The notes below the pieces were generated by a model. The model ran no database searches. It worked only from the letters and a program-made list of their open reading frames with translations, and was not told where the DNA came from. Shown piece by piece: positions 24,044 through 32,120 of a DNA stretch of 64,000 bases; the stretch's first letter is position 1, and each line of letters starts with the position of its first letter. A program made the position numbers and the translations under genes. The stretch covers positions 5,972,622-6,036,621 of the forward strand of contig NZ_LT629771.1 in NCBI RefSeq assembly GCF_900105175.1, in the 5' to 3' direction. This stretch comes from Jiangella sp. DSM 45060 (lineage in GTDB: Bacteria; Actinomycetota; Actinomycetes; Jiangellales; Jiangellaceae).

Positions 24044-24928
24044 TCAGGAGGCCTCGACGACGTCCAGGCCGAGGTCCAGTGCCTGCACCGAGTGGGTCAG
24101 CGCGCCGGTGGACAGGTAGTCGACGCCGGTGGCGGCGTACGCGCCGGCCTGCGCCAGCGTCAGCCCGCCGCTGACCTCGAGCCGGGCCCGTCCGTCGACG
24201 ACCTTCACCGCCTCGAGCACGTCGTCGACGGTGAAGTTGTCGAGCAGGACGAGGTCGGCGCCGGCCTCGACCGCCTCGCGAGCGCCGTCGACGTCGTCGA
24301 CCTCGACCTCGACGGTGAGGTCGGGGTAGGCCCGCCGGACCGCCTCGAAGGCTGCCGTGATGCCTCCGGCCGCGACGATGTGGTTGTCCTTGATCAGCGC
24401 CGACTCTGACAGCGTCGACCGGTGGTTGACCCCGCCGCCGACCCGCACCGCGTACTTCTCCAGCGGGCGCAGCAACGGCGTGGTCTTGCGGGTGTCGCGG
24501 ACGGCGGCGGTGGTGCCGGCCAGCGCGTCGACCCAGGACCGGGTGGCGGTGGCGATGCCGGACAGCCGGCTTGCGAGGTTCAGCGCGGTCCGCTCGGCCA
24601 GCAGCAGCTGGCGGGCGCGGCCGTGCACCGTCAGCACCTTCGCGCCGACCTGCAGCTCCGCGCCGTCAGCGGCGTGCCGCTCGATCTCGACACCGGGGTC
24701 GGTGGCGGCGAAGACCGCCTCGGCCACCGGGAGGCCGGCCAGCACGCCGGCCTCGCGGGCGCCGAGCACCGCGACCGCGAGCTGGTCGGCGGGCACCGTC
24801 GCCACCGTGGTGACGTCCGCGCCGCCGCCGAGGTCCTCCTCCAGCGTGGCCCGGACGAGATCCTCGACGTATCGGGGGTCGAGACCCGCCTCGCTCAGCG
24901 CGAGTGTCACGGGCTCGGGCAGACTCAT
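24044..24928 (-). CDS. nadC: nicotinate-nucleotide pyrophosphorylase (carboxylating)
   Basis: 294 aa; converts quinolinate and PRPP to nicotinate mononucleotide in de novo NAD synthesis. Family features include ATLEEDLGGGADVTT near the N-terminus, AERTALNLASRLSGIAT, the substrate-binding VRDTRKTTPLLRPLEKYAVRVGGGVNHR (Arg/Lys/His cluster), LIKDNHI and VEVEVDDVDGAREAVEAGADLVLLDN. The C-terminal barrel ends GVDYLSTGALTHSVQALDLGLD. It lies two bases before coaX and two bases after nadB, so the three are tightly coupled. Confidence 0.97.
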   Translation of the reverse strand: MSLPEPVTLALSEAGLDPRYVEDLVRATLEEDLGGGADVTTVATVPADQLAVAVLGAREAGVLAGLPVAEAVFAATDPGVEIERHAADGAELQVGAKVLTVHGRARQLLLAERTALNLASRLSGIATATRSWVDALAGTTAAVRDTRKTTPLLRPLEKYAVRVGGGVNHRSTLSESALIKDNHIVAAGGITAAFEAVRRAYPDLTVEVEVDDVDGAREAVEAGADLVLLDNFTVDDVLEAVKVVDGRARLEVSGGLTLAQAGAYAATGVDYLSTGALTHSVQALDLGLDVVEAS

Positions 24929-24930
24929 CG

Positions 24931-26559
24931 CTACTCCTTCATGGGCTCATATGTCGTCGTGAGCACGCCGTCCGGGTCCACGACGCTGACCAGGTGGCCG
25001 CGCCAGCGGGGGTCGTCCCGGTCCGGGAAGTCCTCACGCCAATGACCGCCACGCGTCTCCTCCCGCATGGCGGCATGACGACCGAGCGTAACGGCCACGG
25101 TGTGCAGATTGGTCGTCTCCCACGAATCCGGGGTCATTCGCTCACTCGCGGGGTCGGCGGTGAGGCTCGCCAGCCGGGCCGCGAGCGTCGTCAGCGTCGG
25201 CTCCGAGCGGAGCACGCCGGCGCCGGCCGTCATGGCCGACTGGACGAAGGGGCGGGCGTCGGCGGCCAGCAGGCCGACCGGGCCGCTGCGCTCGACCGGG
25301 TCGCCGGGGTGGGCGTCGCCGAGCGACGACGCGAGGTCCTCGGCGATGCGGTGACCCCAGACCAGCCCCTCCAGCAGCGAGTTCGACGCGAGCCGGTTGG
25401 CGCCGTGGACGCCGGTGCAGGACACCTCGCCGCAGGCGTACAGGCCGGGGACGCTGGTGCGGCCGCGGCGGTCGGTGCGCACGCCGCCGCTGGCGTAGTG
25501 CTGAGCCGGCGCGACGGGCACGAGGTCGGTGGCGGGGTCGATGCCGTAGGAGCGGCAGCGGGCGACGATGGTCGGGAACCGTTCCTCCAGGAACGCCCCG
25601 CCGAGGTGGCGGGCGTCGAGCCAGACGTGCTCGGCGCCGGTCTCGGCCATCGCGGTCATGACGCCCTTCGCGACGACATCGCGCGGGGCCAGCTCGGCCA
25701 GCTCGTGCCGGCCCTTCATGAACCGGCGGCCCTCGACGTCACGCAGGACGGCGCCCTCGCCGCGCACCGCCTCGGAGATCAGCGGCTGCTGCCCCTTGGC
25801 GGAGCGGCCGAGCCACAGCACCGTCGGGTGGAACTGGACGAACTCGAGGTCGGCGATCTGCGCGCCGGCCCGCAGCGCCGCCGCGACGCCGTCGCCGGTG
25901 GAGACCGGCGGGTTGGTGGTGGACGCGTAGACCTGGCCGAGCCCGCCGGTGGCCAGCACGACCGCCCGGCCGAGCGCCGCGCCGACACCGCTCTGCCGCC
26001 CTTCGCCGATGACGTGCAGGACGACCCCGCAAGCCCGGCCGGCGGCGTCGGTGAGGACGTCGGTGACCAGCGCGTGCTCGACGACCTCGATCTGCGGGTC
26101 CTCGCGGACCGCGGCCAGCGCCTCCAGCAGCGCGCGGGAGATCTCCTTGCCGGTCTGGTCGCCGCCGGAGTGCGCGATGCGGTCGCGGTGGTGGCCGCCC
26201 TCGCGGGTCAGCGCGATGTCGCCGTTGGGGGTGCGCTCGAACTGCGCGCCCAGCTCGACCAGCTCGCGGACCCGCCGCGGCCCCTCGGTCACCAGCGTGC
26301 GGACGGCGTCCTCGTCGCACAGGCCGACGCCGGCCACGAGGGTGTCGCGCAGGTGCTGCTCGGGACTGTCCTCGGGCCCGAGCGCCGCGGCGATGCCGCC
26401 CTGCGCCCACGCGGTGGCGCTGTCAGCGAGACGGGTCTTGGTCACCAGCAGCACCCGGCCGGCCTTGCGGGCCTCCAGCGCCGTGGTGAGCCCGGCGATG
26501 CCGCTGCCGACCACGACGACGTCGGCGGACGCCGTCCAGCCGGGGTCTTCTGTGCGCAT
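24931..26559 (-). CDS. nadB: L-aspartate oxidase
   Basis: A 542-aa flavoprotein of the succinate dehydrogenase/fumarate reductase family; oxidises L-aspartate to iminoaspartate. FAD site ASADVVVVGSGIAGLTTALEARKAGRVLLVTK; further STAWAQGGIAAALG, EGGHHRDRIAHSGGDQTG, VVLATGGLGQVYASTTNP, LEFVQFHPT, HYASGGVRTDRRGRTSVPGLYACGEVSCTGVHGANRLASNSLLEGLVWG. The start at 26559 (MRTEDPG) is chosen, since upstream residues are unlike the family. No nadA (quinolinate synthase) is in the window, although it usually neighbours nadB; it must be encoded elsewhere, or the upstream step is met differently. Confidence 0.96.
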   Translation of the reverse strand: MRTEDPGWTASADVVVVGSGIAGLTTALEARKAGRVLLVTKTRLADSATAWAQGGIAAALGPEDSPEQHLRDTLVAGVGLCDEDAVRTLVTEGPRRVRELVELGAQFERTPNGDIALTREGGHHRDRIAHSGGDQTGKEISRALLEALAAVREDPQIEVVEHALVTDVLTDAAGRACGVVLHVIGEGRQSGVGAALGRAVVLATGGLGQVYASTTNPPVSTGDGVAAALRAGAQIADLEFVQFHPTVLWLGRSAKGQQPLISEAVRGEGAVLRDVEGRRFMKGRHELAELAPRDVVAKGVMTAMAETGAEHVWLDARHLGGAFLEERFPTIVARCRSYGIDPATDLVPVAPAQHYASGGVRTDRRGRTSVPGLYACGEVSCTGVHGANRLASNSLLEGLVWGHRIAEDLASSLGDAHPGDPVERSGPVGLLAADARPFVQSAMTAGAGVLRSEPTLTTLAARLASLTADPASERMTPDSWETTNLHTVAVTLGRHAAMREETRGGHWREDFPDRDDPRWRGHLVSVVDPDGVLTTTYEPMKE

Positions 26560-26896
26560 GCGGCGGGGTATGCGAACTCCGGTCACGCGCCAAGAGCCTA
26601 CGCCTCGGAGTCGCGACCCCTTGCTCACCCAACGTCCAGGCGCCCGCCCCAACGCCGATGCGGCAGAGGTCAGCCGGTGACCGATCGGTCTCGGCGACAG
26701 TGACACCCCGCCCGGCCCGGGTGGGGCCCACCCTACGGGCGGGCACCGACACTCTCCGCCGCGACGACCCGGCCATCCCCGGCCTCGGCGCTGCAGGTCG
26801 GGTCACAGCGGACGCCGGGAGCCGTTCGGGGTTCGAGCCCTCGCCCCCCGTACGACGGTCTGCGGCAGCCGCCGGGGTGGCGCTGGTCACGCAGCC
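26560..26896. other. 337-bp intergenic region between panC and nadB
   Basis: No credible gene. It contains the third copy of the stem-loop repeat (26700-26751) and presumably the nadB promoter. Open frames crossing it are arginine-rich and lack ribosome sites. Its length is unusual within a run where all other junctions are two bases, so transcription of nadB-nadC-coaX may be separate from panC. Confidence 0.6.
26700..26751 (+). repeat. GC-rich stem-loop repeat, copy 3 (diverged, partial)
   Basis: gtgacaccccgcccggcc... to ...ctacgggcgggcaccgac matches the core of the 75-bp repeats at 20930 and 21202, with a few changes in the loop (gggtggggcccaccc replaces gggagggcccccaccc). The stem arms cccgcccg/cgggcggg are conserved, and the altered centre is itself self-complementary. 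Confidence 0.7.
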
Positions 26897-27733
26897 CTAG
26901 GGCAGATCGACGGCGATGTTGTCGATGAGCCGGGTGGTGCCGGTGCGGGCCGCGACGAGGAGGCGGGCCGGCCCGGAGAGCGGGCCGGTCGCGAGGTCGG
27001 CGGTGCGCAGTTCCAGGTAGTCGAGCTCGACGCCGGTGAGCTCGGCCCGGGCGGCGGCGAGGACGGCGTCCGGTCCGCCCGCCGCGGCGGCCGCGCCCGC
27101 CTCCAGCGCCCGCCCCAGCACCGGCGCGGCGGCCCGCTCGTCGGCGGAGAGGTAGCGGTTGCGGCTGGACAGCGCCAGCCCGTCGGCCTCGCGGACCGTG
27201 GGCACGCCGACGATCTCGTACGGCAGGTCGAGGTCGGCCACCATGCGCCCGACGAGGACCAGCTGCTGGTAGTCCTTCTCCCCGAACAGCGCGTAGCTGG
27301 GCACCGTGAGGTTGAGCAGCTTCGCGACGACCGTCAGCACGCCGGCGAAGTGGCCCGGACGCACCGCGCCCTCCAGCTCGGCGCCCAGCGGCCCGGGCGC
27401 GACCGTCACCTGCGGGTCGCCGAGCGGGTACAGCTCCTCGGTGGCCGGCGCGAACACGATGTCGACGCCTTCCTCGGCGCAGACGGCGAGGTCGGCGCCG
27501 AGCGGGCGCGGGTAGCGCTCGAAGTCCTCACCCGGCCCGAACTGCAGCGGGTTGACGAAGATCGTCACCACCAGGGTGCCGCCGGCGCCGACCAGGTCAC
27601 GGGCGGCGCGCATGAGGGCACGGTGGCCCGCATGCAGCGCGCCCATGGTCAGGACGACGGCGGACTCCTGCTCGCCGCGGGCCAGCGCCTCGGCGAGCTC
27701 GTCTCGGGTACGGGCGACGATCGGCTCGGTCAC
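26897..27733 (-). CDS. panC: pantothenate synthetase
   Basis: 278 aa; ATP-dependent condensation of pantoate and beta-alanine. Nucleotidyltransferase motifs: [20 protein letters not shown] (HxGH), [49 protein letters not shown] [49 protein letters not shown] (the KMSKS-equivalent and pantoate site). The start is GTG at 27733. The gene follows cassette A's secreted-protein gene after 16 bp on the same strand, which may place it in that transcript. panD and coaX, the neighbouring pathway steps, are also in the window. Confidence 0.96.
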   Translation of the reverse strand: MTEPIVARTRDELAEALARGEQESAVVLTMGALHAGHRALMRAARDLVGAGGTLVVTIFVNPLQFGPGEDFERYPRPLGADLAVCAEEGVDIVFAPATEELYPLGDPQVTVAPGPLGAELEGAVRPGHFAGVLTVVAKLLNLTVPSYALFGEKDYQQLVLVGRMVADLDLPYEIVGVPTVREADGLALSSRNRYLSADERAAAPVLGRALEAGAAAAAGGPDAVLAAARAELTGVELDYLELRTADLATGPLSGPARLLVAARTGTTRLIDNIAVDLP

Positions 27734-27749
27734 CCCGCCACGCTACCGG

Positions 27750-28775
27750 TCAGCGCGTGACGACCGTCTGCACCTCCGCGACCGGCAGGTCGAACGTCGC
27801 CGACGTGGTCTGCGGGTCGAGCGGCCCCCGCGGCTCGCCGTTGGCGAACCACTCGATCGTCCACTGGCTCTCCGCCAGCACGCTCGCCACCCCGCCCGGC
27901 AGCTGCGCGCTGGACCGGGTGAACGTCAGCGCGCAGTCGGACGATGCGCCCGACGTCCACTCGACACCGTGACCGTCGCACGACACCGGCGCGGCGTTGG
28001 CGGCGGAGAAGTTCATCGAGTCCATGGTCGCCTCGACCATGGCCTCGTTCTCGCCGGCCTCGGCGTGCACCTCGAGCGTGACGGGGCCGTCCTCGAGCCA
28101 CATCCACGTGGGCAGGTTGACGAAGGTGGCGCCGTCGCCGTCGCGCCGCGGGTTCCAGCCGATCTGCGGGTCGGGCAGCGTCATCTCGTCGTAGGCGACC
28201 TGGACCAGGACCTCCGGCGGGATGGGCGGCACCGGGACGGGCTCGCCGGGCTCGACGTAGAGCGGCTCGAACTCGTTCTCGAACCACTCGTCGGAGTAGT
28301 CGAAGAAGTCCTCGATGGGGCCGTCGTAGTCGGCGCTCGAGCACATGCCGGACCACCACCGGCCCTCGGTGTCGTCCTTGTATGCCTCGTAGCCCTCGTA
28401 CGGCGGGATCGGGTTGCCGTCGGCGTCGCGGCCGCCGATCCACTCGCCGCTCTGGACCATCTCGTAGTACTCCTTGCCGCTCCACGTCGTGTTGAAGTAC
28501 CGACATGGCGGCAGCACGGTGACGGACTCGCCGGGGATCTCGTAGCCCTCGTCGCCCGACGTGGTGCCGGAGCCCCACACGAGGATGGTGACGGCGCCGT
28601 CGCCGGAGTCGGCGTCGGAGCCGCCGTCATCGTCGTCGCAACTGCTGATGCCGCAGCGCGGCGCCGGGTCGGCCGCCGCCGGTGGGACCGCGGCCGCCGT
28701 GAGGCCGGCGGCGACGAGCAGGGCAGGCGCAGCGCCGAGGGCGACGCGCCGGGTGGTTCGATATCGGTTCAGCAT
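27750..28775 (-). CDS. secreted protein of unknown function, cassette A
   Basis: 341 aa with a Sec signal peptide (RVALGAAPALLVAAGLTAAAVPPAAA), then an acidic Asp/Gly/Ser linker (SSCDDDDGGSDADSGDG) and a domain rich in Trp, Tyr and acidic residues. Conserved-looking blocks PPEVLVQVAYDEMTLPDPQ, ATFVNLPTWMWL, DCALTFTRSSAQLPG and the exact C-terminus DLPVAEVQTVVTR are shared with the protein at 49549-50592. Four or five cysteines suggest disulphides. Proteins like this occur in actinomycetes without assigned function. It overlaps the upstream lipoprotein gene by 7 bp, so the two are made together. Confidence 0.85.
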   Translation of the reverse strand: MLNRYRTTRRVALGAAPALLVAAGLTAAAVPPAAADPAPRCGISSCDDDDGGSDADSGDGAVTILVWGSGTTSGDEGYEIPGESVTVLPPCRYFNTTWSGKEYYEMVQSGEWIGGRDADGNPIPPYEGYEAYKDDTEGRWWSGMCSSADYDGPIEDFFDYSDEWFENEFEPLYVEPGEPVPVPPIPPEVLVQVAYDEMTLPDPQIGWNPRRDGDGATFVNLPTWMWLEDGPVTLEVHAEAGENEAMVEATMDSMNFSAANAAPVSCDGHGVEWTSGASSDCALTFTRSSAQLPGGVASVLAESQWTIEWFANGEPRGPLDPQTTSATFDLPVAEVQTVVTR

Positions 28776-29431
28776 GATGCGTCCTCGTCGAGAGTGTTCT
28801 CGTTGACCTTCCAGCCGCTGCCGTCGTTGCCGAGAACGACGCGCATCGGGATGACCGGGTTCTCGGCGACGCCGTCCGGCGGGCGCTCCTCGCCGTCGTC
28901 GACGAGCAGGAGCGCCGTGGCGTCGACGCAGCCGCCGAGGACGACCAGGTTGTCGCCGGTCTCCTCGACCTGCGGGGTGATGACCATCTCGCCGCCGTAC
29001 CGGATGCCGTTCTCCTCCTGGTACGCCAGGGAGTCCTCGACCGTCTGGACGACCGGCGCCACCGCGAGCGCGGGAAGCTGCTCACTCAGCCGCACCTCGC
29101 GCAGCGACCAGCGCCACTCGCGGGCGAACTCGACGTACGCCGCCAGCGCGGCCTCCTCGACCGGGCCGGACGGTACTGGGGTGACGATGGTGACGCCTGC
29201 GTCCGGGAAGGCGTGCTCGGTGGGGCCGGCCGGCTCGTCCGCCGGCGTCTGCGTGGGATCGTCCGACGGGTCGGCCGACGGGTCGGCGCTGGCCGCCGTG
29301 GTCGTCGACTCGGCGAGCCCGGTGGGTTCCTCGCCGCCGGAGTCGCCGCAGCCGGTCAGCGTCAGCACACCGGCGCAGACGGCAAGGACGGTCGCGCGCA
29401 GTGGGTGCTGCGGACGGGCAGACAAGTGCAC
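28769..29431 (-). CDS. lipoprotein of unknown function, cassette A
   Basis: 220 aa from the GTG at 29431, which gives a standard lipoprotein signal (HPLRATVLAVCAGVLTLTGCG) after GAGGAG. The longer frame to 29488 would place the promoter within the gene. After the lipobox comes a Ser/Thr/Asp/Pro linker, then a domain of about 140 residues (VEEAALAAYVEFAREWRWSLREVRL ... VVLGGCVDATALLLVDD ... VVLGNDGSGWKVNENTLDEDASC). Its helix-then-strands pattern resembles NTF2-like or Mce-associated extracytoplasmic domains. It has the same layout as the lipoprotein at 50629. Probably membrane-anchored outside the cell, acting with the secreted partner encoded next. Confidence 0.82.
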   Translation of the reverse strand: MHLSARPQHPLRATVLAVCAGVLTLTGCGDSGGEEPTGLAESTTTAASADPSADPSDDPTQTPADEPAGPTEHAFPDAGVTIVTPVPSGPVEEAALAAYVEFAREWRWSLREVRLSEQLPALAVAPVVQTVEDSLAYQEENGIRYGGEMVITPQVEETGDNLVVLGGCVDATALLLVDDGEERPPDGVAENPVIPMRVVLGNDGSGWKVNENTLDEDASC

Positions 29432-29478
29432 TCGCTCCTCGCGAACCGGATACCGAACTGCCGTGCGTGCCCGGTCGC

Positions 29479-29485
29479 AAGGTAA
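29479..29485 (-). promoter_or_regulatory. likely -10 region of cassette A
   Basis: Read on the minus strand, gttTTGTGTTACCTT provides a TTACCTT -10-like element about 48 bp upstream of the chosen GTG start at 29431. The region is locally AT-rich against a very GC-rich background. It lies between divergent genes (the ABC-2 permease starts at 29535). Confidence 0.4.
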
Positions 29486-29534
29486 CACAAAACCCTATGA
29501 CAGCGGAAAGCGGGCCGAGTAATGTACGGCGACT

Positions 29535-30329
29535 GTGCGCCTGTTCGCCACGCTCATGGTCCTCGGCTTCCGCCGGTGGTCGACGTATCGTCTGGCGACC
29601 GCCGCCGGCGCGTTCACCAACACCGTGTTCGGCTTGATCAAGGCGTCCATCACGGTCGGCGCCATCGGGGCGGCGGGCGGCACGCTGGCCGGCTACGACG
29701 CCCAGACCGGCGCCACGTACGCGTGGCTGGTGCAGGCCCTCGTCGCGCCGGTCAACGTGTTCAACTGGAACGAGCTGGCGCTGCGCATCCGCGACGGCGA
29801 CGTCGCCATCGACCTCGCCCGCCCGCTCGACCCGCAGTTCGCCTACCTCGCCGGGTTCCTCGGCCGCGGCGCCCACCAGTTCATCCCGCGCGGTGCTCCG
29901 CCGCTGCTGGCCGGCGCGCTGATCACCGGGCTGGCGCTGCCGGCGACACCGCTCCCGTACCTGCTCGGTGCGGTCAGCGTCGTGCTGGGCATCTCGGTGT
30001 CGTTCTCGGTCTGGTGGCTGGTCAACCTGTCGGCGTTCTGGCTGATCGAGCTGCGCGGCGTGCTCACCCTGAACGTCGTGGCCATGGGCATCCTGTCCGG
30101 CCTGGTCATCCCGGTGCACTGGTTCCCGGGCTGGCTGTCCACGCTCGCCGCGCTGACGCCGTACCCGTCGATGCTGCAGGCGCCGGTCGACGTCCTCATG
30201 GGGCGGGCGCAGGGGACGGCGGCGCTCGGCGTGCTGGCCGTCCAGGCGGCCTGGCTGACCGGCGTCCTGCTGCTGGGCCGGCTGGTGTTCGCCCGCGGCG
30301 CCCGGAAGCTGGTGGTGCAGGGTGGCTGA
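29535..30329 (+). CDS. ABC-2 type transporter permease (DUF990-like), subunit 1
   Basis: A 264-aa polytopic membrane protein with about six helices: AAGAFTNTVFGLIKASITVGAIGAAGG, TYAWLVQALVAPVNVFNW, GAPPLLAGALITGLALP, YLLGAVSVVLGISVSFSVWWLVNLSAFWLIELRGV, and VVAMGILSGLVIPVHWFPGWL. IRDGDVAIDLARPLDPQ after the second helix is the cytoplasmic loop typical of DUF990/ABC-2 exporter permeases. It starts with GTG and overlaps the second permease gene (30322-30329). With that permease and the ATPase at 31122 it forms a three-gene exporter. The substrate is unknown. Confidence 0.88.
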   Translation: MRLFATLMVLGFRRWSTYRLATAAGAFTNTVFGLIKASITVGAIGAAGGTLAGYDAQTGATYAWLVQALVAPVNVFNWNELALRIRDGDVAIDLARPLDPQFAYLAGFLGRGAHQFIPRGAPPLLAGALITGLALPATPLPYLLGAVSVVLGISVSFSVWWLVNLSAFWLIELRGVLTLNVVAMGILSGLVIPVHWFPGWLSTLAALTPYPSMLQAPVDVLMGRAQGTAALGVLAVQAAWLTGVLLLGRLVFARGARKLVVQGG

Positions 30330-31125
30330 GCGGCTTCGCCCCTACCGGGTGCTGGTGGGGTCGCGGATGCGGTCGCAGACGGCGTACCGGCGCTCGTTCC
30401 TGTCCGACCTGCTGGGCAGCCTCAGCATCGGGCTGATGGAGTTCGCCGAGGTCTACGTCCTGTTCGCCAACGTCGACGTGCTCGGCGAGCTGGACTTCGC
30501 CGCGGCGGCGCTGCTGTTCGCGCTGTCCAACGTCGGCTTCAGCGTCGCCGACCTGCTGGTCGGGCACGTCGACAACCTGCCGGTGTACCTGCGCGAGGGG
30601 ACGCTGGACGCGTTCCTGCTGCGGCCACTGCCGGTCCTGGCCCAGCTGATCACCAGCGACGTGTCGCTGCGCCGGCTCGGCCGGGTCGCCGTGTCCGTCC
30701 TCATCCTCGTGATCGCGCTGCCGCTCAACGACATCGACTGGACACCGGCCAAGGTCGCGCTGTTCGTGCTGACACCGCTGACCGGGGCGGTGGTCTTCGC
30801 CGGGCTGTTCGTCTGCGCCTCGGCCATCCAGTTCTGGCTGGTCGAGGGGTCGGAGTTCTCGAACGCCTTCACCTACGGCGGCGCCTACGCGTCGAGCTAC
30901 CCGGCCAGCATCTTCAGCCTGCCGATGCGGCTGCTGTTCACGTTCGTCGTGCCGGCCGCGTTCATCGCGTACCTGCCGGTGCTGGTGCTGCTGGACCTGC
31001 CCGGTCCGCCGGGCACACCGCACTGGCTGGGCTGGTGCACGCCGCTGGCCGCCGTCGCCGTCTGGGCCGTCGCCCTGCTGGGCTGGCGGGCCGGCCTTCG
31101 CCACTACACCGGGACGGGATCATGA
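30322..31125 (+). CDS. ABC-2 type transporter permease (DUF990-like), subunit 2
   Basis: 267 aa, about six TM helices. The LRPYRVLVGSRMRSQTAYRRSFLSDLLGSLSIGLMEFAEVYVLFA start, the loop VYLREGTLDAFLLRPLPVLAQLITSDVSLRRLGR and the C-terminal LPMRLLFTFVVPAAFIAYLPV match the partner permease of DUF990 exporters. It overlaps the first permease by 8 bp and the ATPase by 4 bp (ATGA at 31122-31125). This is a fully coupled operon encoding a heterodimeric membrane part. Confidence 0.88.
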   Translation: MAERLRPYRVLVGSRMRSQTAYRRSFLSDLLGSLSIGLMEFAEVYVLFANVDVLGELDFAAAALLFALSNVGFSVADLLVGHVDNLPVYLREGTLDAFLLRPLPVLAQLITSDVSLRRLGRVAVSVLILVIALPLNDIDWTPAKVALFVLTPLTGAVVFAGLFVCASAIQFWLVEGSEFSNAFTYGGAYASSYPASIFSLPMRLLFTFVVPAAFIAYLPVLVLLDLPGPPGTPHWLGWCTPLAAVAVWAVALLGWRAGLRHYTGTGS

Positions 31126-32120
31126 CCGAGCCGATCATCCAGGTGCGCGACCTGCGCCGCGAGTTCGTCGTCCGCAGCCCGGCCGGCCGGCTGCGCCGCG
31201 CGCGCACCGTCGTCGCCGCCGTCGACGGGCTGACCTTCGACCTCGCCGACGGCGCCGCCGTCGGGTACATCGGGGCGAACGGCGCCGGGAAGTCGACCAC
31301 CATCAAGATGCTCACCGGGATCCTGGTGCCGACGGAGGGGACGGTGCGCACCTGCGGGCTGGACCCCGTGCGCCGCCGACGCGACCTGGCCCGGCAGATC
31401 GGCGTCGTGTTCGGGCAGCGCAGCCAGCTGTGGTGGGACCTGCCGCTGGCGGAGTCGTTCCGGGCGCTGGCCGCGATCCACCGGCTGCCGGAGGCGTCCT
31501 GGCCGGTCCGCCGCGACGAGCTGGTGGACCGGCTCGACCTCGGCGAGTTCCTGGCGACGCCGGTGCGCCAGCTCTCGCTCGGCCAGCGGATCCGCGGCGA
31601 GATCGCGGCGGCGCTGCTGCACTCGCCGCGGCTGCTCATCCTGGACGAGCCCACCATCGGGCTGGACGTGCTGAGCAAGGAGCGGCTGCGCGTGTTCCTC
31701 GCCGAGCAGCGGGCGCTGCACGGCACGACGCTGCTGCTCACGACGCACGACATGGACGACGTGCAGCGGCTCACCGACCGCGTCCTGGTGGTCGACCACG
31801 GCCGGCTGGTCTACGACGGGACGCTGCCCGGGCTGACGGCGCAGGTCGGCGCGGAGCGCGTCATGGTCGTGGACCTGGTCGAGCCGGTGCCCGACCTCGG
31901 CCGCGTCGACGGCGCCCGCCGCGTCGCCGTCGAGTCCGACGGGCTGCGGCACCGGTTCGCGTTCACCCCGGAGCGGACGACGGCGGGCGCGATCCTGGAG
32001 GCGGTCGGGCGACGCGGCCAGGTGCGCGACCTCGCCATCGAGGAGCCCGACATCGAGGACGTCGTGCGCCGCCTCTACCTCACCCAGGTCAGGAGCGACG
32101 GTCCCGCAGCAACACCATGA
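31122..32120 (+). CDS. ABC-2 exporter ATP-binding protein
   Basis: 332 aa. Walker A is GANGAGKSTTIK, the Q-loop is GVVFGQRSQLWWDLPLAES, the signature LSLGQRIRGEIAAALLHSP, Walker B LLILDEPTIGLD, and the H-loop LLLTTHDMDD. The WWDLPL segment after the Q-loop is characteristic of the NatA-like ATPases paired with DUF990 permeases. A C-terminal extension (VMVVDLVEPVPDLGRVDGARRVAV...EEPDIEDVVRRLY) is also usual. The start at 31122 overlaps the permease stop. Its 3' end overlaps the convergent MFS gene by 32 bp, with no room for a terminator. Confidence 0.94.
   Translation: MTEPIIQVRDLRREFVVRSPAGRLRRARTVVAAVDGLTFDLADGAAVGYIGANGAGKSTTIKMLTGILVPTEGTVRTCGLDPVRRRRDLARQIGVVFGQRSQLWWDLPLAESFRALAAIHRLPEASWPVRRDELVDRLDLGEFLATPVRQLSLGQRIRGEIAAALLHSPRLLILDEPTIGLDVLSKERLRVFLAEQRALHGTTLLLTTHDMDDVQRLTDRVLVVDHGRLVYDGTLPGLTAQVGAERVMVVDLVEPVPDLGRVDGARRVAVESDGLRHRFAFTPERTTAGAILEAVGRRGQVRDLAIEEPDIEDVVRRLYLTQVRSDGPAATP

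Noticed and set aside
26821-26850. tRNA T-arm-like sequence (cggggttcgagccctcg)
   Set aside because: Stem and 7-base loop look right, but no D-arm, anticodon arm or acceptor complement could be found upstream, so it is not a tRNA and there is no evidence of an attachment site.
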